Origin: Cyclobacteriaceae bacterium
Lineage (GTDB): Bacteria > Bacteroidota > Bacteroidia > Cytophagales > Cyclobacteriaceae
Length of the DNA stretch: 64,000 bases
Direction: 5' to 3'
NCBI GenBank assembly: GCA_026129485.1
Contig: JAHCHY010000022.1
Span: forward strand, 1-64,000
Made by a program: the position numbers and the translations under genes. Positions 8,819-17,792 of this stretch are shown in pieces (position 1 is the first letter of the stretch; every line of letters starts with the position of its first letter). Below the pieces are notes generated by a model. It was not told where the DNA came from. It did no database searches and was given only the letters and a program-made list of their open reading frames with translations.

Positions 8819-11281
8819 ATGATTACCCGCAAATCACTCCTGGCTTTGTGCTTCTTGCTATGTTACTATTCGCTAACGGCTCAGAACTCCGTTGGTATTG
8901 GTGTAACAAACCCTAACAAGAATGCTGTTCTTGAATTGGTGTCGCCCACAAACAACCAGGGCTTGCTGGTGCCTAAACTCACAACTGTTCAGCGTACGGA
9001 TGCTGCTTTTGTGAATGAGCTAACTGCAACAGATAAGGGGCTGCTTGTATTTGATAGTGATATGGCGAAGTTTTTCTATTGGAGCGGAACCGTGTGGACC
9101 GCCATTGAGGATGGAAGCAGCGGAACAGGTACGGTTACGAATATTGCTACCGGAACGGGTCTTACAGGAGGGCCTATTTCAACTTCCGGGACTATCAGCC
9201 TGGCGAATACTTCGGTTGTAGCCGGAACTTACGGTTCGACAACACAAGTACCAACGTTTACGGTAGATGCACAGGGCCGGTTAACGTTTGCCGGTAATTT
9301 GAATATATCCGGAACCTTACCCGGGGGTACAGCCGGGGGTGATTTAACCGGAACATATCCTAATCCTGCTATTGCCAATAATGCGATTACAACCGGCAAG
9401 ATTGCAGATGCTACCATAGTTGCCGCAGACCTGGCAGATGGGGCAGTAAATACAAACAAGATATTGGATGGAACAATTGCCAATGCGGATATCAATGCTA
9501 CGGCAGGGATAACCGTATCTAAGCTGGCTGCCGGAACAAATGGCCAGGTGCTGCTAACAACGGCCGGTGTACCTACCTGGACAACGCCAAGCTTTGCTCC
9601 ATCGGGCGCTGCCGGTGGCGATTTAACCGGTACTTATCCGAACCCAACCCTGGCAGCAGGTGCAGGGAATAGCCTGGTTACATCAATCAATAATGCCGCG
9701 ACCACAGGCACGATTAACGCAAACCGGTTGTCATCCGCTGTAGTGCTGGAAACAGAATCCCCTGCTGCAGGTGATATTTCCGGAACATTTGCGACAGGAT
9801 TTACTTTGAATAATGGTGCAATAACAACTTCTAAACTTGCCCCGGGAACAAACGGACAAATATTAACGACCACGGCTGGCGCTGCCGCCTGGACAACACC
9901 AGCATTCGGGACTGTAACCAGTGTTGTGGCGGGTACCGGGCTAACAGGAGGTACGATTACCACAACGGGTACAATAGGGCTTGGCAATACTGGCGTTACC
10001 GCGAACACGTATGGCTCGGCCACACAGGTGCCGGTATTTACGGTAGATGCGCAGGGAAGAATAAGCGGAGTTACCAACACCACCATTACAGTTGCACCGG
10101 GTGGTGCAGCCGGGGGCGATCTTACAGGAACGTACCCCAACCCGACAGTAGCCAACAACGCTATTACGACAGCTAAAATCGTTGACGGAACAATTGTAAA
10201 TGCGGACATCAGCACCGCTGCTGCTATTGATGTGTCGAAACTTTCCGTTGGAACCGTGGGGCAGGTGCTTACTACATCGGGTGGTGGCATAGCACAATGG
10301 TCAGCTCCGGGAGGCACAACACTTATTCAGGCAAATGGCACCCGAAATTTAATGGCAGGGTCTCCGATAGGCACCATAACTTCAGGTGCTGACAACGCAT
10401 TTTATGGTTCGTTTGCCGGAGGTGCCAATACTACGGGAAGTTATAACGTGATTGTTGGAACACAGGCCGGGCAAAACAAAACCACGGGAGATTTGAACAC
10501 ATTGATCGGTTGGCTGGCTGGTCGTGCAACAGGGCATAATGCGTCTTTTAATGGCAATACGTTTATTGGTGCGCAGGCGGGGCAGAACTCTACAGGAGGA
10601 CCGAATACCTTTTTAGGTGAAAAGGCAGGTCAAAACAATACTTCGGGTACAGAAAGCCTGTTTGCAGGCAATCAGGCGGGAATAACAAATACAACGGGTG
10701 GAAGACATACTATTTTGGGTTATCAGGCCGATGTAAGCTCCATTAACCTACAAAATGCTACTGCCATAGGATATGGCACAATAGTAAATGCCACTAATAA
10801 AGTGAGAATCGGAAATACTGCAGTAACTGTAATTGAAGGCCAGGTTAATTTCACTGCGGCATCGGATAAACGGTTGAAAGAAAATATTTCAGATTTGAAT
10901 GCTGGTATTGATTTTATTATGAAGCTAAGGCCGGTTAGTTACCAGATGAAAAATTTCTCAGATAAAAGAACAAACTGGGGATTCCTGGCACAGGATATTG
11001 AAACGATTGTGGGTGACTCAAATGCCATCCTGACTGTTGGAGGCGATGCTGACCGTACATTAGGGCTACGCTATACCGATTTTGTTGCCCCGTTAGTAAA
11101 AGCCGTACAGGAACAGCAGGAGGAGATAGATGAGTTAAAGGCATTACTGGATGGATACCGGGCGGAGCTGGCAAGCTTAAAGACGCAGGTACAACAAGAT
11201 GAAAAGAGATCAAAAATGAACAGAGTTACCAAAAAGGCCGACAGAAAAGGTAAAACGCTGGTTTCTGCCTCCCCGAAATAA
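8819..11281 (+). CDS. tail-fibre-like repeat surface protein with C-terminal peptidase S74 chaperone domain
   Basis: 820 residues. The signal peptide ends near residue 21 (S-L-T-A-Q). An N-terminal GIGTxxPxxxxxLE-type module is followed by repeats of two alternating units: a GTGLTGG..YGSx[12 protein letters not shown] unit and a [18 protein letters not shown] unit. Residues of about 520-675 are a NTxIGxxAG-type beta-solenoid like YadA heads. The C-terminus is an S74 intramolecular chaperone: S682-D-K-R-L-K687-E-N carries the Ser/Lys autocleavage dyad known from endosialidase tail spikes, followed by a coiled coil (about 760-800). By analogy it trimerises and self-cleaves at Ser682. It heads a three-gene cluster of exported proteins. 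Confidence 0.88.
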   Translation: MITRKSLLALCFLLCYYSLTAQNSVGIGVTNPNKNAVLELVSPTNNQGLLVPKLTTVQRTDAAFVNELTATDKGLLVFDSDMAKFFYWSGTVWTAIEDGSSGTGTVTNIATGTGLTGGPISTSGTISLANTSVVAGTYGSTTQVPTFTVDAQGRLTFAGNLNISGTLPGGTAGGDLTGTYPNPAIANNAITTGKIADATIVAADLADGAVNTNKILDGTIANADINATAGITVSKLAAGTNGQVLLTTAGVPTWTTPSFAPSGAAGGDLTGTYPNPTLAAGAGNSLVTSINNAATTGTINANRLSSAVVLETESPAAGDISGTFATGFTLNNGAITTSKLAPGTNGQILTTTAGAAAWTTPAFGTVTSVVAGTGLTGGTITTTGTIGLGNTGVTANTYGSATQVPVFTVDAQGRISGVTNTTITVAPGGAAGGDLTGTYPNPTVANNAITTAKIVDGTIVNADISTAAAIDVSKLSVGTVGQVLTTSGGGIAQWSAPGGTTLIQANGTRNLMAGSPIGTITSGADNAFYGSFAGGANTTGSYNVIVGTQAGQNKTTGDLNTLIGWLAGRATGHNASFNGNTFIGAQAGQNSTGGPNTFLGEKAGQNNTSGTESLFAGNQAGITNTTGGRHTILGYQADVSSINLQNATAIGYGTIVNATNKVRIGNTAVTVIEGQVNFTAASDKRLKENISDLNAGIDFIMKLRPVSYQMKNFSDKRTNWGFLAQDIETIVGDSNAILTVGGDADRTLGLRYTDFVAPLVKAVQEQQEEIDELKALLDGYRAELASLKTQVQQDEKRSKMNRVTKKADRKGKTLVSASPK

Positions 11282-11324
11282 GGGATTTTGCCAAACAGCC
11301 GATTACCTGGAGGGAAAAATTGCT

Positions 11325-13031
11325 ATGAATATTGATAACTTGAATGTTGAACTTTTCAAAAACAAGATTATGAGCAGGCTTACCCTTTCGTTGTTTTTAA
11401 TTCTGGCTGGTTACATGGCTTCCGGGCAGGTGGGAATCGGGACCAATAACCCGAACCCCAAATCCGTTCTGGAGCTTAATTCACCCAATAATAACCAGGG
11501 ATTTCTGGTGCCCAGGTTAACTTCTTCACAACGCACGGCCATTGCGCCAGCAGCCGCAGACAGGGGTCTGCTGGTGTTTGATACCGATACCAATAAGTTT
11601 CATTTCTGGAATGGCTCGACATGGATTGTAATTGAAGATGCAACTGGTACGGATAGCCAAACCCTGACGTTTACACCTGCTTCCGGGTTATTGGCGATAA
11701 GCGGAGGTAATAATGTAACGATATCAGGCACAATACCGGGCGGAACAGCAGGCGGAGATTTAACGGGTTCCTATCCCAATCCGACTGTGAATAACAATGC
11801 CATTACCAGCGCTAAAATAGCAGACGGTGCAATTTTAAACGCAGATATAAATAACTCGGCCGGCATAGTGGTTACAAAGCTGGCAGCCGGTACGAATGGC
11901 CAGGTTTTAACTACTGCTGGCGGAGTGCCTACCTGGAGTACACTTGCTTTGGGAACATTAACCAGCATTACAGCCGGAACGGGTTTAACCGGGGGAACCA
12001 TTACAACATCAGGCACTATAGGTTTGGCTAATACAACGGTAACGGCCGGTTCATACGGAAGCGCTACCCAGGTACCTTCATTTACAGTTGATGCGCAGGG
12101 AAGAATAACAGCAGCCGGTAATACAACTATTACGGGAGTTGTTCCGGGTGGTACGGCAGGTGGAGACCTGGCTGGTACGTACCCTAATCCCACTGTTGCA
12201 AACAATGCCATTACCAGTGCCAAGATAGCAGATGGGGCAATTGTAAATGCCGACATCAATGCAACTGCCGGTATTGTGGTAACCAAACTTGCTGCCGGTA
12301 CAAACGGGCAGGTTTTAACAACTGCAGCAGGAATTCCTGCATGGACAACACCAAGCTTTGCGCCAGCAGGTGCTGCCGGTGGAAACCTGGGAGGAACCTA
12401 TCCTAACCCGACAGTAGTCCAGATACAAAGCAGACCGGTGCTTAATACTGCGCCAGCCAGCGGTCAGGTTTTAAAATGGAATGGTACAGCCTGGGCGCCT
12501 GGTGCGGATAACACCGGGAGCGGTGTTTCGGGTTCAGGTAGTGAAGGGTTAATTACCTTTTGGTCCGGGGCCAGTAGTGTAACCGCTGATCCAAACTTTA
12601 CCTGGAATGCGAAAGACGGAATGCTTGGGGTTAACACTGCTACACCACGCGGAAACCTGCATGTAACGGGATCGCAGTTTGCAAGCGTTACAATTTTGCC
12701 GGCATCAACAGCCGTGTACGAAATAAAGCCTACCGATTATATCGTAGTAGCTGCACCTACTTCTTCGGCAAAACCAATGGATATTTTACTACCGTTTTCA
12801 GTGGATAATCTTGGAAGAATTCTCATTATCAGAACTTTCGGAAATACGGCATCCTCGGGGGCAAGAGTTTCCTTGATTGATCCAAAAGATAACCTTGATA
12901 TCGTAAGTAGCGGATCTTACTTTCTGATCTTCAATACAGAAGCAACTGCTTATTCGTATTGTATCACGGTTGTGGCAACTGAAGTAGGCTGGGTTACAAT
13001 CGGGCGCGAAAGAAACGGAGTAACAAATTAA
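11325..13031 (+). CDS. tail-fibre-like repeat surface protein without S74 domain
   Basis: 568 residues, clearly paralogous to the preceding gene: the same N-terminal GIGTNNPNPKSVLEL module and the same [11 protein letters not shown] and [16 protein letters not shown] repeats, but a different C-terminal domain of about 150 residues and no S74 dyad. The ORF starts at ATG 11325, preceded by GGAGGG, an unusually good ribosome-binding site here. ATG 11370 (residue 16) instead gives a clean signal peptide ending in A-S-G-Q, so the mature start is uncertain. It lies 43 bp after the first fibre gene and 6 bp before the open frame of the next, consistent with one operon. Confidence 0.82.
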   Translation: MNIDNLNVELFKNKIMSRLTLSLFLILAGYMASGQVGIGTNNPNPKSVLELNSPNNNQGFLVPRLTSSQRTAIAPAAADRGLLVFDTDTNKFHFWNGSTWIVIEDATGTDSQTLTFTPASGLLAISGGNNVTISGTIPGGTAGGDLTGSYPNPTVNNNAITSAKIADGAILNADINNSAGIVVTKLAAGTNGQVLTTAGGVPTWSTLALGTLTSITAGTGLTGGTITTSGTIGLANTTVTAGSYGSATQVPSFTVDAQGRITAAGNTTITGVVPGGTAGGDLAGTYPNPTVANNAITSAKIADGAIVNADINATAGIVVTKLAAGTNGQVLTTAAGIPAWTTPSFAPAGAAGGNLGGTYPNPTVVQIQSRPVLNTAPASGQVLKWNGTAWAPGADNTGSGVSGSGSEGLITFWSGASSVTADPNFTWNAKDGMLGVNTATPRGNLHVTGSQFASVTILPASTAVYEIKPTDYIVVAAPTSSAKPMDILLPFSVDNLGRILIIRTFGNTASSGARVSLIDPKDNLDIVSSGSYFLIFNTEATAYSYCITVVATEVGWVTIGRERNGVTN

Positions 13032-13082
13032 GAGGTTATGAAATGGCCATTCCATGTGCCCCTAATCAAAAATTATAAACAC

Positions 13083-14228
13083 ATGAAAAGAGTTATACTT
13101 GGAGCATCGTTAATCTTGTTTGCAGGTACAGGAATAGCACAGGATGTGTTTATTAAACCGGGTACTACGGTAAGTATATCGTCAGGTACACCTCTTGCAG
13201 TTGGTAGCGGGTTAACCAACGATGGAACCCTGATCAACAACGGCTCCATTCTGATCGGTGGCCAGTGGGTGAATAACGGAACATACACTCCGGGCACAGG
13301 TGCCATCACCTTCAACAGCACAGCCCCGGTACAAATAATTAATCACAATGCGCAGGCTTTTAATACGCTTACTATTTCAGGAGGAGGCGTAAAGCAATTT
13401 CTGGCAGATATTACGATTAATGATGAGCTGATCCTCACCAGCGGAGTACTGGAATCATCTAACAATGCCAAGATAAATTTCGGAACAACGGCAGCCTTTA
13501 GCGGAGGCTCGGATGCATCGCACATTAAAGGCACCGTGCAGCGTTCAGGGCAAGGTAATTTGATTTACCCTGTTGGTAACGGAACAAATTATTTACCGGT
13601 TGAGCTGGTAAATGCAGGCACGGGAACAACTGCTTCATTTACGCTGCACGAAATCTCAAACGAAACATTAACACGAAATAATTCGCTCTCTGCAATTTCG
13701 GATAAGCGCTATTGGCAGCTTGGCTTGCAAAACGGAAATCTTTCTCAAAGCCGGGTAAGGCTTCCGGCTAACGGAGAAGGCTTTGCTGATCTGGCTAATG
13801 TGGTTGTGGCGGGTAGCAGCAGCGCATTGGGGCCTTATTCAGGTTTGGGTAGTTCAGATTTTACCGGGACACCGGCCTCAGGTTCGGTGCTGAGTGATTT
13901 GGCGCCAACCGTTGTATTCTATGCATTGGCAGCAGTCAACAATGATAACTCGATTACCGTGTACAACGCAGTTTCTGTATTTGAAGACGGAAAGAATGAT
14001 TATTTCGGGATTCAGAATATTGAGCAGTACCCCAACAACACCGTAAACATTTTCAATCGTTGGGGTAGCCGGGTATTTGAAATGAAAGGCTATGACAATA
14101 CCAATCGCGGCAAGCGATTTAACGGGCTTTCTTCGGCCGGAAATACCCTGCCATCAGGCACCTATTTTTATACCATTAACCTGGGCGATGGCTCGGAAAC
14201 CATAACCGGTTACCTGCACCTTAAATAG
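13083..14228 (+). CDS. secreted adhesin-like protein with gliding-type (T9SS type B) C-terminal domain
   Basis: The frame opens at 13038, but ATG 13083 gives a standard signal peptide ending A-G-T-G-I-A-Q, so the protein is taken as 381 residues. The N-terminal half has beta-rich NxGTLxNNGxI-type repeats. The C-terminal part of about 80 residues (IYNRWG-like N-I-F-N-R-W-G-S-R-V-F, then LPSGTYFYTI) is the gliding-motility-associated sorting domain, which by family knowledge directs export by the type IX system. The last 8 bp overlap the 3' end of the convergent E2 gene (TTAAATAG carries both stops). Cluster context suggests it works with the two fibre proteins at the cell surface. Confidence 0.85.
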   Translation: MKRVILGASLILFAGTGIAQDVFIKPGTTVSISSGTPLAVGSGLTNDGTLINNGSILIGGQWVNNGTYTPGTGAITFNSTAPVQIINHNAQAFNTLTISGGGVKQFLADITINDELILTSGVLESSNNAKINFGTTAAFSGGSDASHIKGTVQRSGQGNLIYPVGNGTNYLPVELVNAGTGTTASFTLHEISNETLTRNNSLSAISDKRYWQLGLQNGNLSQSRVRLPANGEGFADLANVVVAGSSSALGPYSGLGSSDFTGTPASGSVLSDLAPTVVFYALAAVNNDNSITVYNAVSVFEDGKNDYFGIQNIEQYPNNTVNIFNRWGSRVFEMKGYDNTNRGKRFNGLSSAGNTLPSGTYFYTINLGDGSETITGYLHLK

Positions 14229-15498
14229 CCTGGCTGGTATCGAATTTTTCTAAGTAGTCGGCTACGCGCCTTACAAAACTGCCGCCCAGCGAGCCATCCA
14301 CTACGCGGTGATCGTATGAATGCGATAAAAATACCTTATGGCGAATGGCAATAGCATCCCCGTAAGGGGTTTCAACTACGGCCGGTTTTTTCTGAATAGC
14401 GCCCACCGCTAAAATACCAACTTGCGGCTGCATGATAATAGGCGTACCCATTACGTTACCGAATGAACCTACGTTGGTAATAGTATAGGTTCCCCCGCTT
14501 AGCTCATCAGGTTTCAGCTTGTTTTCGCGTGCTCTTTTAGCAAGATCGTTTACGGCCTTGGCCAGACCCGTAATATTAAACTGGTCGGCATTTTTAATTA
14601 CAGGTACAATCAGGTTACCGGAAGGCAAGGCCACAGCCATACCAATGTTAATGTCTTTCTTTTTAATGATCTTATCACCATCTACCTGGATGTTGATCAT
14701 CGGGAAATCTTTAATGGCCTGTATGATGGCTTCGATAAACACAGGTGTAAACGTGAGCGAATCGCCTTCGCGTTTCTGGAACTCATGCTTCACCTTGTTG
14801 CGCCAGAATACCACGTTGGTTACATCGGCTTCCACAAAAGAGGTAACGTGCGGAGAAACACGTTTGGAGTCCACCATACGCTCGGCAATCATCTTGCGCA
14901 TGCGATCCATCTGGATAATTTCATCGCCAGCCGAAACCGAAGCAGGCACCAGTGGGACGGATTGCGTGATGGCAATGGACTGACCCAGCTTGCGGTTTTG
15001 CAGGTAAGCCATCAGGTCTTTTTTGGTAAGCCGGCCTTCATTGCCCGTTCCGGGTATGGCTTCCAGCTCAGCTAATGCAATCTTTTCTTCTTTGGCGATA
15101 TTTTTTACAAGCGGAGAGTAAAAACGATTAGCCGTTTTAAAATCAGATACCGCAACATGCGAACCATTGCCGTTGGTGGTTACTGTGGCGGCAACCTTAA
15201 CCTCCCGTTTTGCGGCTGGTGAGGGAGCAGGGGCTTCATCTTTAGCTTCAACCTCTTCCTCGGTAACAATAATGGCAATAGGCTTGCCTACCTGAACTAC
15301 AGCGCCTTTCTCGGCCAGTATTTCTTTTAAAACACCGGCATGGGTGGAAGGTACTTCGGTATCTACTTTATCGGTAGCTACTTCCAGCACCGATTCATCC
15401 TGCTCGATTTTATCGCCCGGCTTTTTAAGCCACGACAAAATAGTAGCTTCCATAATGCTTTCACCCATTTTGGGCATGATGAGCTGTACCTGCGCCAT
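14221..15498 (-). CDS. 2-oxo acid dehydrogenase E2 component (dihydrolipoamide acyltransferase)
   Basis: 425 residues with three domains: an N-terminal lipoyl domain with Lys44 in A-T-D-K-V-D-T-E as the lipoylation site; a peripheral subunit-binding domain at about 125-170; and the catalytic domain ending in H-S-Y-D-H-R-V-V-D-G with active-site His397. It transfers acyl groups to CoA within a pyruvate, 2-oxoglutarate or branched-chain 2-oxo acid dehydrogenase complex. No E1 or E3 gene is adjacent, so the substrate is open; a branched-chain role would fit the carboxylase and propionate genes elsewhere in the window, but that is inference. Confidence 0.93.
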   Translation of the reverse strand: MAQVQLIMPKMGESIMEATILSWLKKPGDKIEQDESVLEVATDKVDTEVPSTHAGVLKEILAEKGAVVQVGKPIAIIVTEEEVEAKDEAPAPSPAAKREVKVAATVTTNGNGSHVAVSDFKTANRFYSPLVKNIAKEEKIALAELEAIPGTGNEGRLTKKDLMAYLQNRKLGQSIAITQSVPLVPASVSAGDEIIQMDRMRKMIAERMVDSKRVSPHVTSFVEADVTNVVFWRNKVKHEFQKREGDSLTFTPVFIEAIIQAIKDFPMINIQVDGDKIIKKKDINIGMAVALPSGNLIVPVIKNADQFNITGLAKAVNDLAKRARENKLKPDELSGGTYTITNVGSFGNVMGTPIIMQPQVGILAVGAIQKKPAVVETPYGDAIAIRHKVFLSHSYDHRVVDGSLGGSFVRRVADYLEKFDTSQAI

Positions 15499-15684
15499 GG
15501 TTCAATCGGTTGTTTTAGCTGTGCAAGTTAACATTTTTAGCAGGATTGAAACATGTCCGCATATCCATTGGTGTTGCTTGACCGGACTTCTGCTCTGTTT
15601 GTTGATCTCCGGAATTTAAAAAAGAATGTATGGGAGTTTTGGAAGATCGGAGAATGAATTGCACCCGGTTACATTTGTTGGCCG

Positions 15685-16932
15685 TTACTTCGGCAAACTC
15701 TGCCTGATCAAATTCAAAACTGCTATACTTGCTAACCGAATATTGAGCATCCTGTCTTTACTAAGCTGCAATTTTTTGGTAACGGTCTGGTATTTGTCGC
15801 TGTAGGCGATCCATACCGTGCCCACGGGCTTATCAGGAGTAGCGCCACCCGGGCCGGCAATACCGCTGGTAGCTACACCAATATCGGTGCTGAATTTGGC
15901 GCGTACAATATTGGCCATTTCAATGATGGTAGGCTCGCTTACGGCTCCGTACTTTTCAAGCGTTTCGGGCTTAACCCCAAGCTGGCGCATCTTAATTTCA
16001 TACGCATACGGTATCATGCTGCCCAAAAAATATTCCGAGCTTCCGGGTACGCTGGTAATCAAATGCGACAGGTAACCACCGGTACAGCTTTCAGCAATGG
16101 ACAATGTGAGCTTGCGATCGCGCAAGGTCTGGCCAATCACCACTTCCAGCGGGTCTTCTCCGTAACCGTAAATAAACTGGCCTGCACGTTCTTTTAGTTT
16201 TTCAACCAATTGATTGGTTTCTGCTTCTAATTGCTCAAGTGAAGTTCCGAATCCCGTAAGGCGTAACTTTACTTCGCCCAGGCTGGGCAGGTAAGCCAGC
16301 CTGATATGCGGAGGCAAAGCATTTTCCCAATCGGCAATTTTTTCAGCTAAAAAAGATTCGCCAATACCTACCGTGCGAATCACTTTATGATAGATAACCG
16401 GCAACTGGTATTTTTTGGTGATACGCGGAAGCACAAAATCGGTCATCATCTTCTTCATTTCGTGCGGCACACCGGGCATCGACATAAATACCTTGTCGCC
16501 TTTATTGAACCACATGCCCGGTGCGGTACCCAAGGCATTGGTAATTTTATCGCAAGCCGTTGGCAGGGCTGCTTGTTGCCGGTTCAGATCTGTTAATTCG
16601 CGGCCCCGGCTCTTAAAGAATTCCGTTACTTCTGCCAGCGCTTCTTCGTGTATGGCGATGCTGCAATTAAAGTATTGGGCCAGGCAATCTTTTGTCAGGT
16701 CATCGCTGGTGGGGCCAAGCCCCCCGGTTATCAGAATTATATCAGCTCTTTTTTCAGCTTCCGCGAAAGCGGTAAGGATTTCGCTCTCTACATCGCCTAC
16801 CGTGGTTCTGCGCACTACTTTAGCTCCGATTTTATCCAGCTCTACGCTCATCCATTGCGAATTGGTGTCCACAATTTGTCCGTATAGAATTTCATCGCCA
16901 ATGGTCAACAGTTCGGCTAATATTTTTTTCAC
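15685..16932 (-). CDS. cinA: CinA family protein (nicotinamide-nucleotide amidohydrolase type)
   Basis: 415 residues, the two-domain form. The N-terminal part (about 1-170) is a molybdopterin-binding-like domain (ITGGLGPTSDD). The C-terminal part (about 255-410) is the CinA amidohydrolase domain with AESCTGG and TSGIAGPGG motifs. In studied bacteria such proteins hydrolyse NMN or ADP-ribose in pyridine nucleotide recycling. The start codon is GTG at 16932. Lies 186 bp upstream of the E2 gene on the same strand; the spacer shows no clear element. Confidence 0.93.
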   Translation of the reverse strand: MKKILAELLTIGDEILYGQIVDTNSQWMSVELDKIGAKVVRRTTVGDVESEILTAFAEAEKRADIILITGGLGPTSDDLTKDCLAQYFNCSIAIHEEALAEVTEFFKSRGRELTDLNRQQAALPTACDKITNALGTAPGMWFNKGDKVFMSMPGVPHEMKKMMTDFVLPRITKKYQLPVIYHKVIRTVGIGESFLAEKIADWENALPPHIRLAYLPSLGEVKLRLTGFGTSLEQLEAETNQLVEKLKERAGQFIYGYGEDPLEVVIGQTLRDRKLTLSIAESCTGGYLSHLITSVPGSSEYFLGSMIPYAYEIKMRQLGVKPETLEKYGAVSEPTIIEMANIVRAKFSTDIGVATSGIAGPGGATPDKPVGTVWIAYSDKYQTVTKKLQLSKDRMLNIRLASIAVLNLIRQSLPK

Positions 16933-17060
16933 AGCTTTGAGTCAGATTTGTTTTAAAACGGAAGGCAAAATAGTCTTTTCAGATCATTTGAGGTACTCCA
17001 CTCAGGCAAATAAGTTTAATCAATCACACGTTACTTTTTTATACCTTCGTTCCTGAATAA

Positions 17061-17789
17061 ATGCAGAATATGAAACATACTATTATTGTCCTTTCTTTTT
17101 TGTTAACAGCCTGTACCAGCGCACAGATTAACCAGGCGCTGTCGGATGCAAACAAAATGATGACGGGTGAAAAGCCGCTTACTACTGCTGAGGTAGGCGA
17201 AGGGCTTAAAGAAGCCCTGATAAAAGGCATCTCGAACGGATCGGATATTGTATCGCAGGTGGACGGTTATTTTAAAAACCCGGAGATCAAAATTCCTTTT
17301 CCGCCTGATGTTAAAAAAGTGGAGAACAGCTTGCGCCAGTTAGGGTTGGGCAGTGAGGTTGACAGATTTGTAATGACGCTTAATCGCGGTGCGGAAGAAG
17401 CAGCCAAAGAAGCCAAGCCGATTTTTATTTCAGCCATCAGGCAAATGACGATTGAAGATGCTTGGGGTATTCTGAAAGGTGATTCTGTTGCAGCCACCCA
17501 ATACCTGCAACGCACGACTACGGCACAGCTAAAAGAAAAATTTGCACCGGTAGTACAAAACGCTTTGGATAAAGTGAATGCGACAAAGTACTATAGCGAT
17601 ATTGTTAACCGCTATAACAATATTCCATTGGTACAGAAAGTAAACCCTGATTTGAATGATTACGCTACCGATAAAGCTATTGAAGGACTTTTTACCATGA
17701 TCGCCAAAGAGGAAAAGAATATCCGGCAAGACCCGCTCGCCCGTACTACCGATTTATTGAAACGGGTTTTTGGATCGATAAACAAATAA
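17061..17789 (+). CDS. DUF4197 lipoprotein
   Basis: 242 residues. A hydrophobic leader ends L-L-T-A-C with cysteine 18 as the likely lipidation site (ATG at 17061; ATG 17070 is an alternative). The rest matches the DUF4197 family: an LxxGLKEAL motif near residue 50 and a conserved F-P-P-D-V-K motif about 25 residues later. The family is widespread in Gram-negative envelopes with no agreed function. paaN begins 4 bp after its stop, so the two are co-transcribed. A TACCTTCG at 17042-17049, one mismatch from the -7 consensus, sits just upstream. Confidence 0.85.
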   Translation: MQNMKHTIIVLSFLLTACTSAQINQALSDANKMMTGEKPLTTAEVGEGLKEALIKGISNGSDIVSQVDGYFKNPEIKIPFPPDVKKVENSLRQLGLGSEVDRFVMTLNRGAEEAAKEAKPIFISAIRQMTIEDAWGILKGDSVAATQYLQRTTTAQLKEKFAPVVQNALDKVNATKYYSDIVNRYNNIPLVQKVNPDLNDYATDKAIEGLFTMIAKEEKNIRQDPLARTTDLLKRVFGSINK

Positions 17790-17792
17790 CAC

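Noticed and set aside
9634-10317. 227-residue minus-strand ORF opposite the first fibre gene
   Set aside because: It is the antisense reading of low-complexity Gly/Thr repeats and yields Pro/Val-rich sequence; the similar 171-residue ORF at 11771-12286 has the same origin.
9100-12500. Repeats in the fibre genes as a CRISPR-like array
   Set aside because: The repeats are in frame, of unequal spacing and differ at synonymous positions; they are protein repeats.
16415-17056. 213-residue plus-strand ORF over cinA
   Set aside because: Antisense to a well-supported gene, with no recognisable family features.
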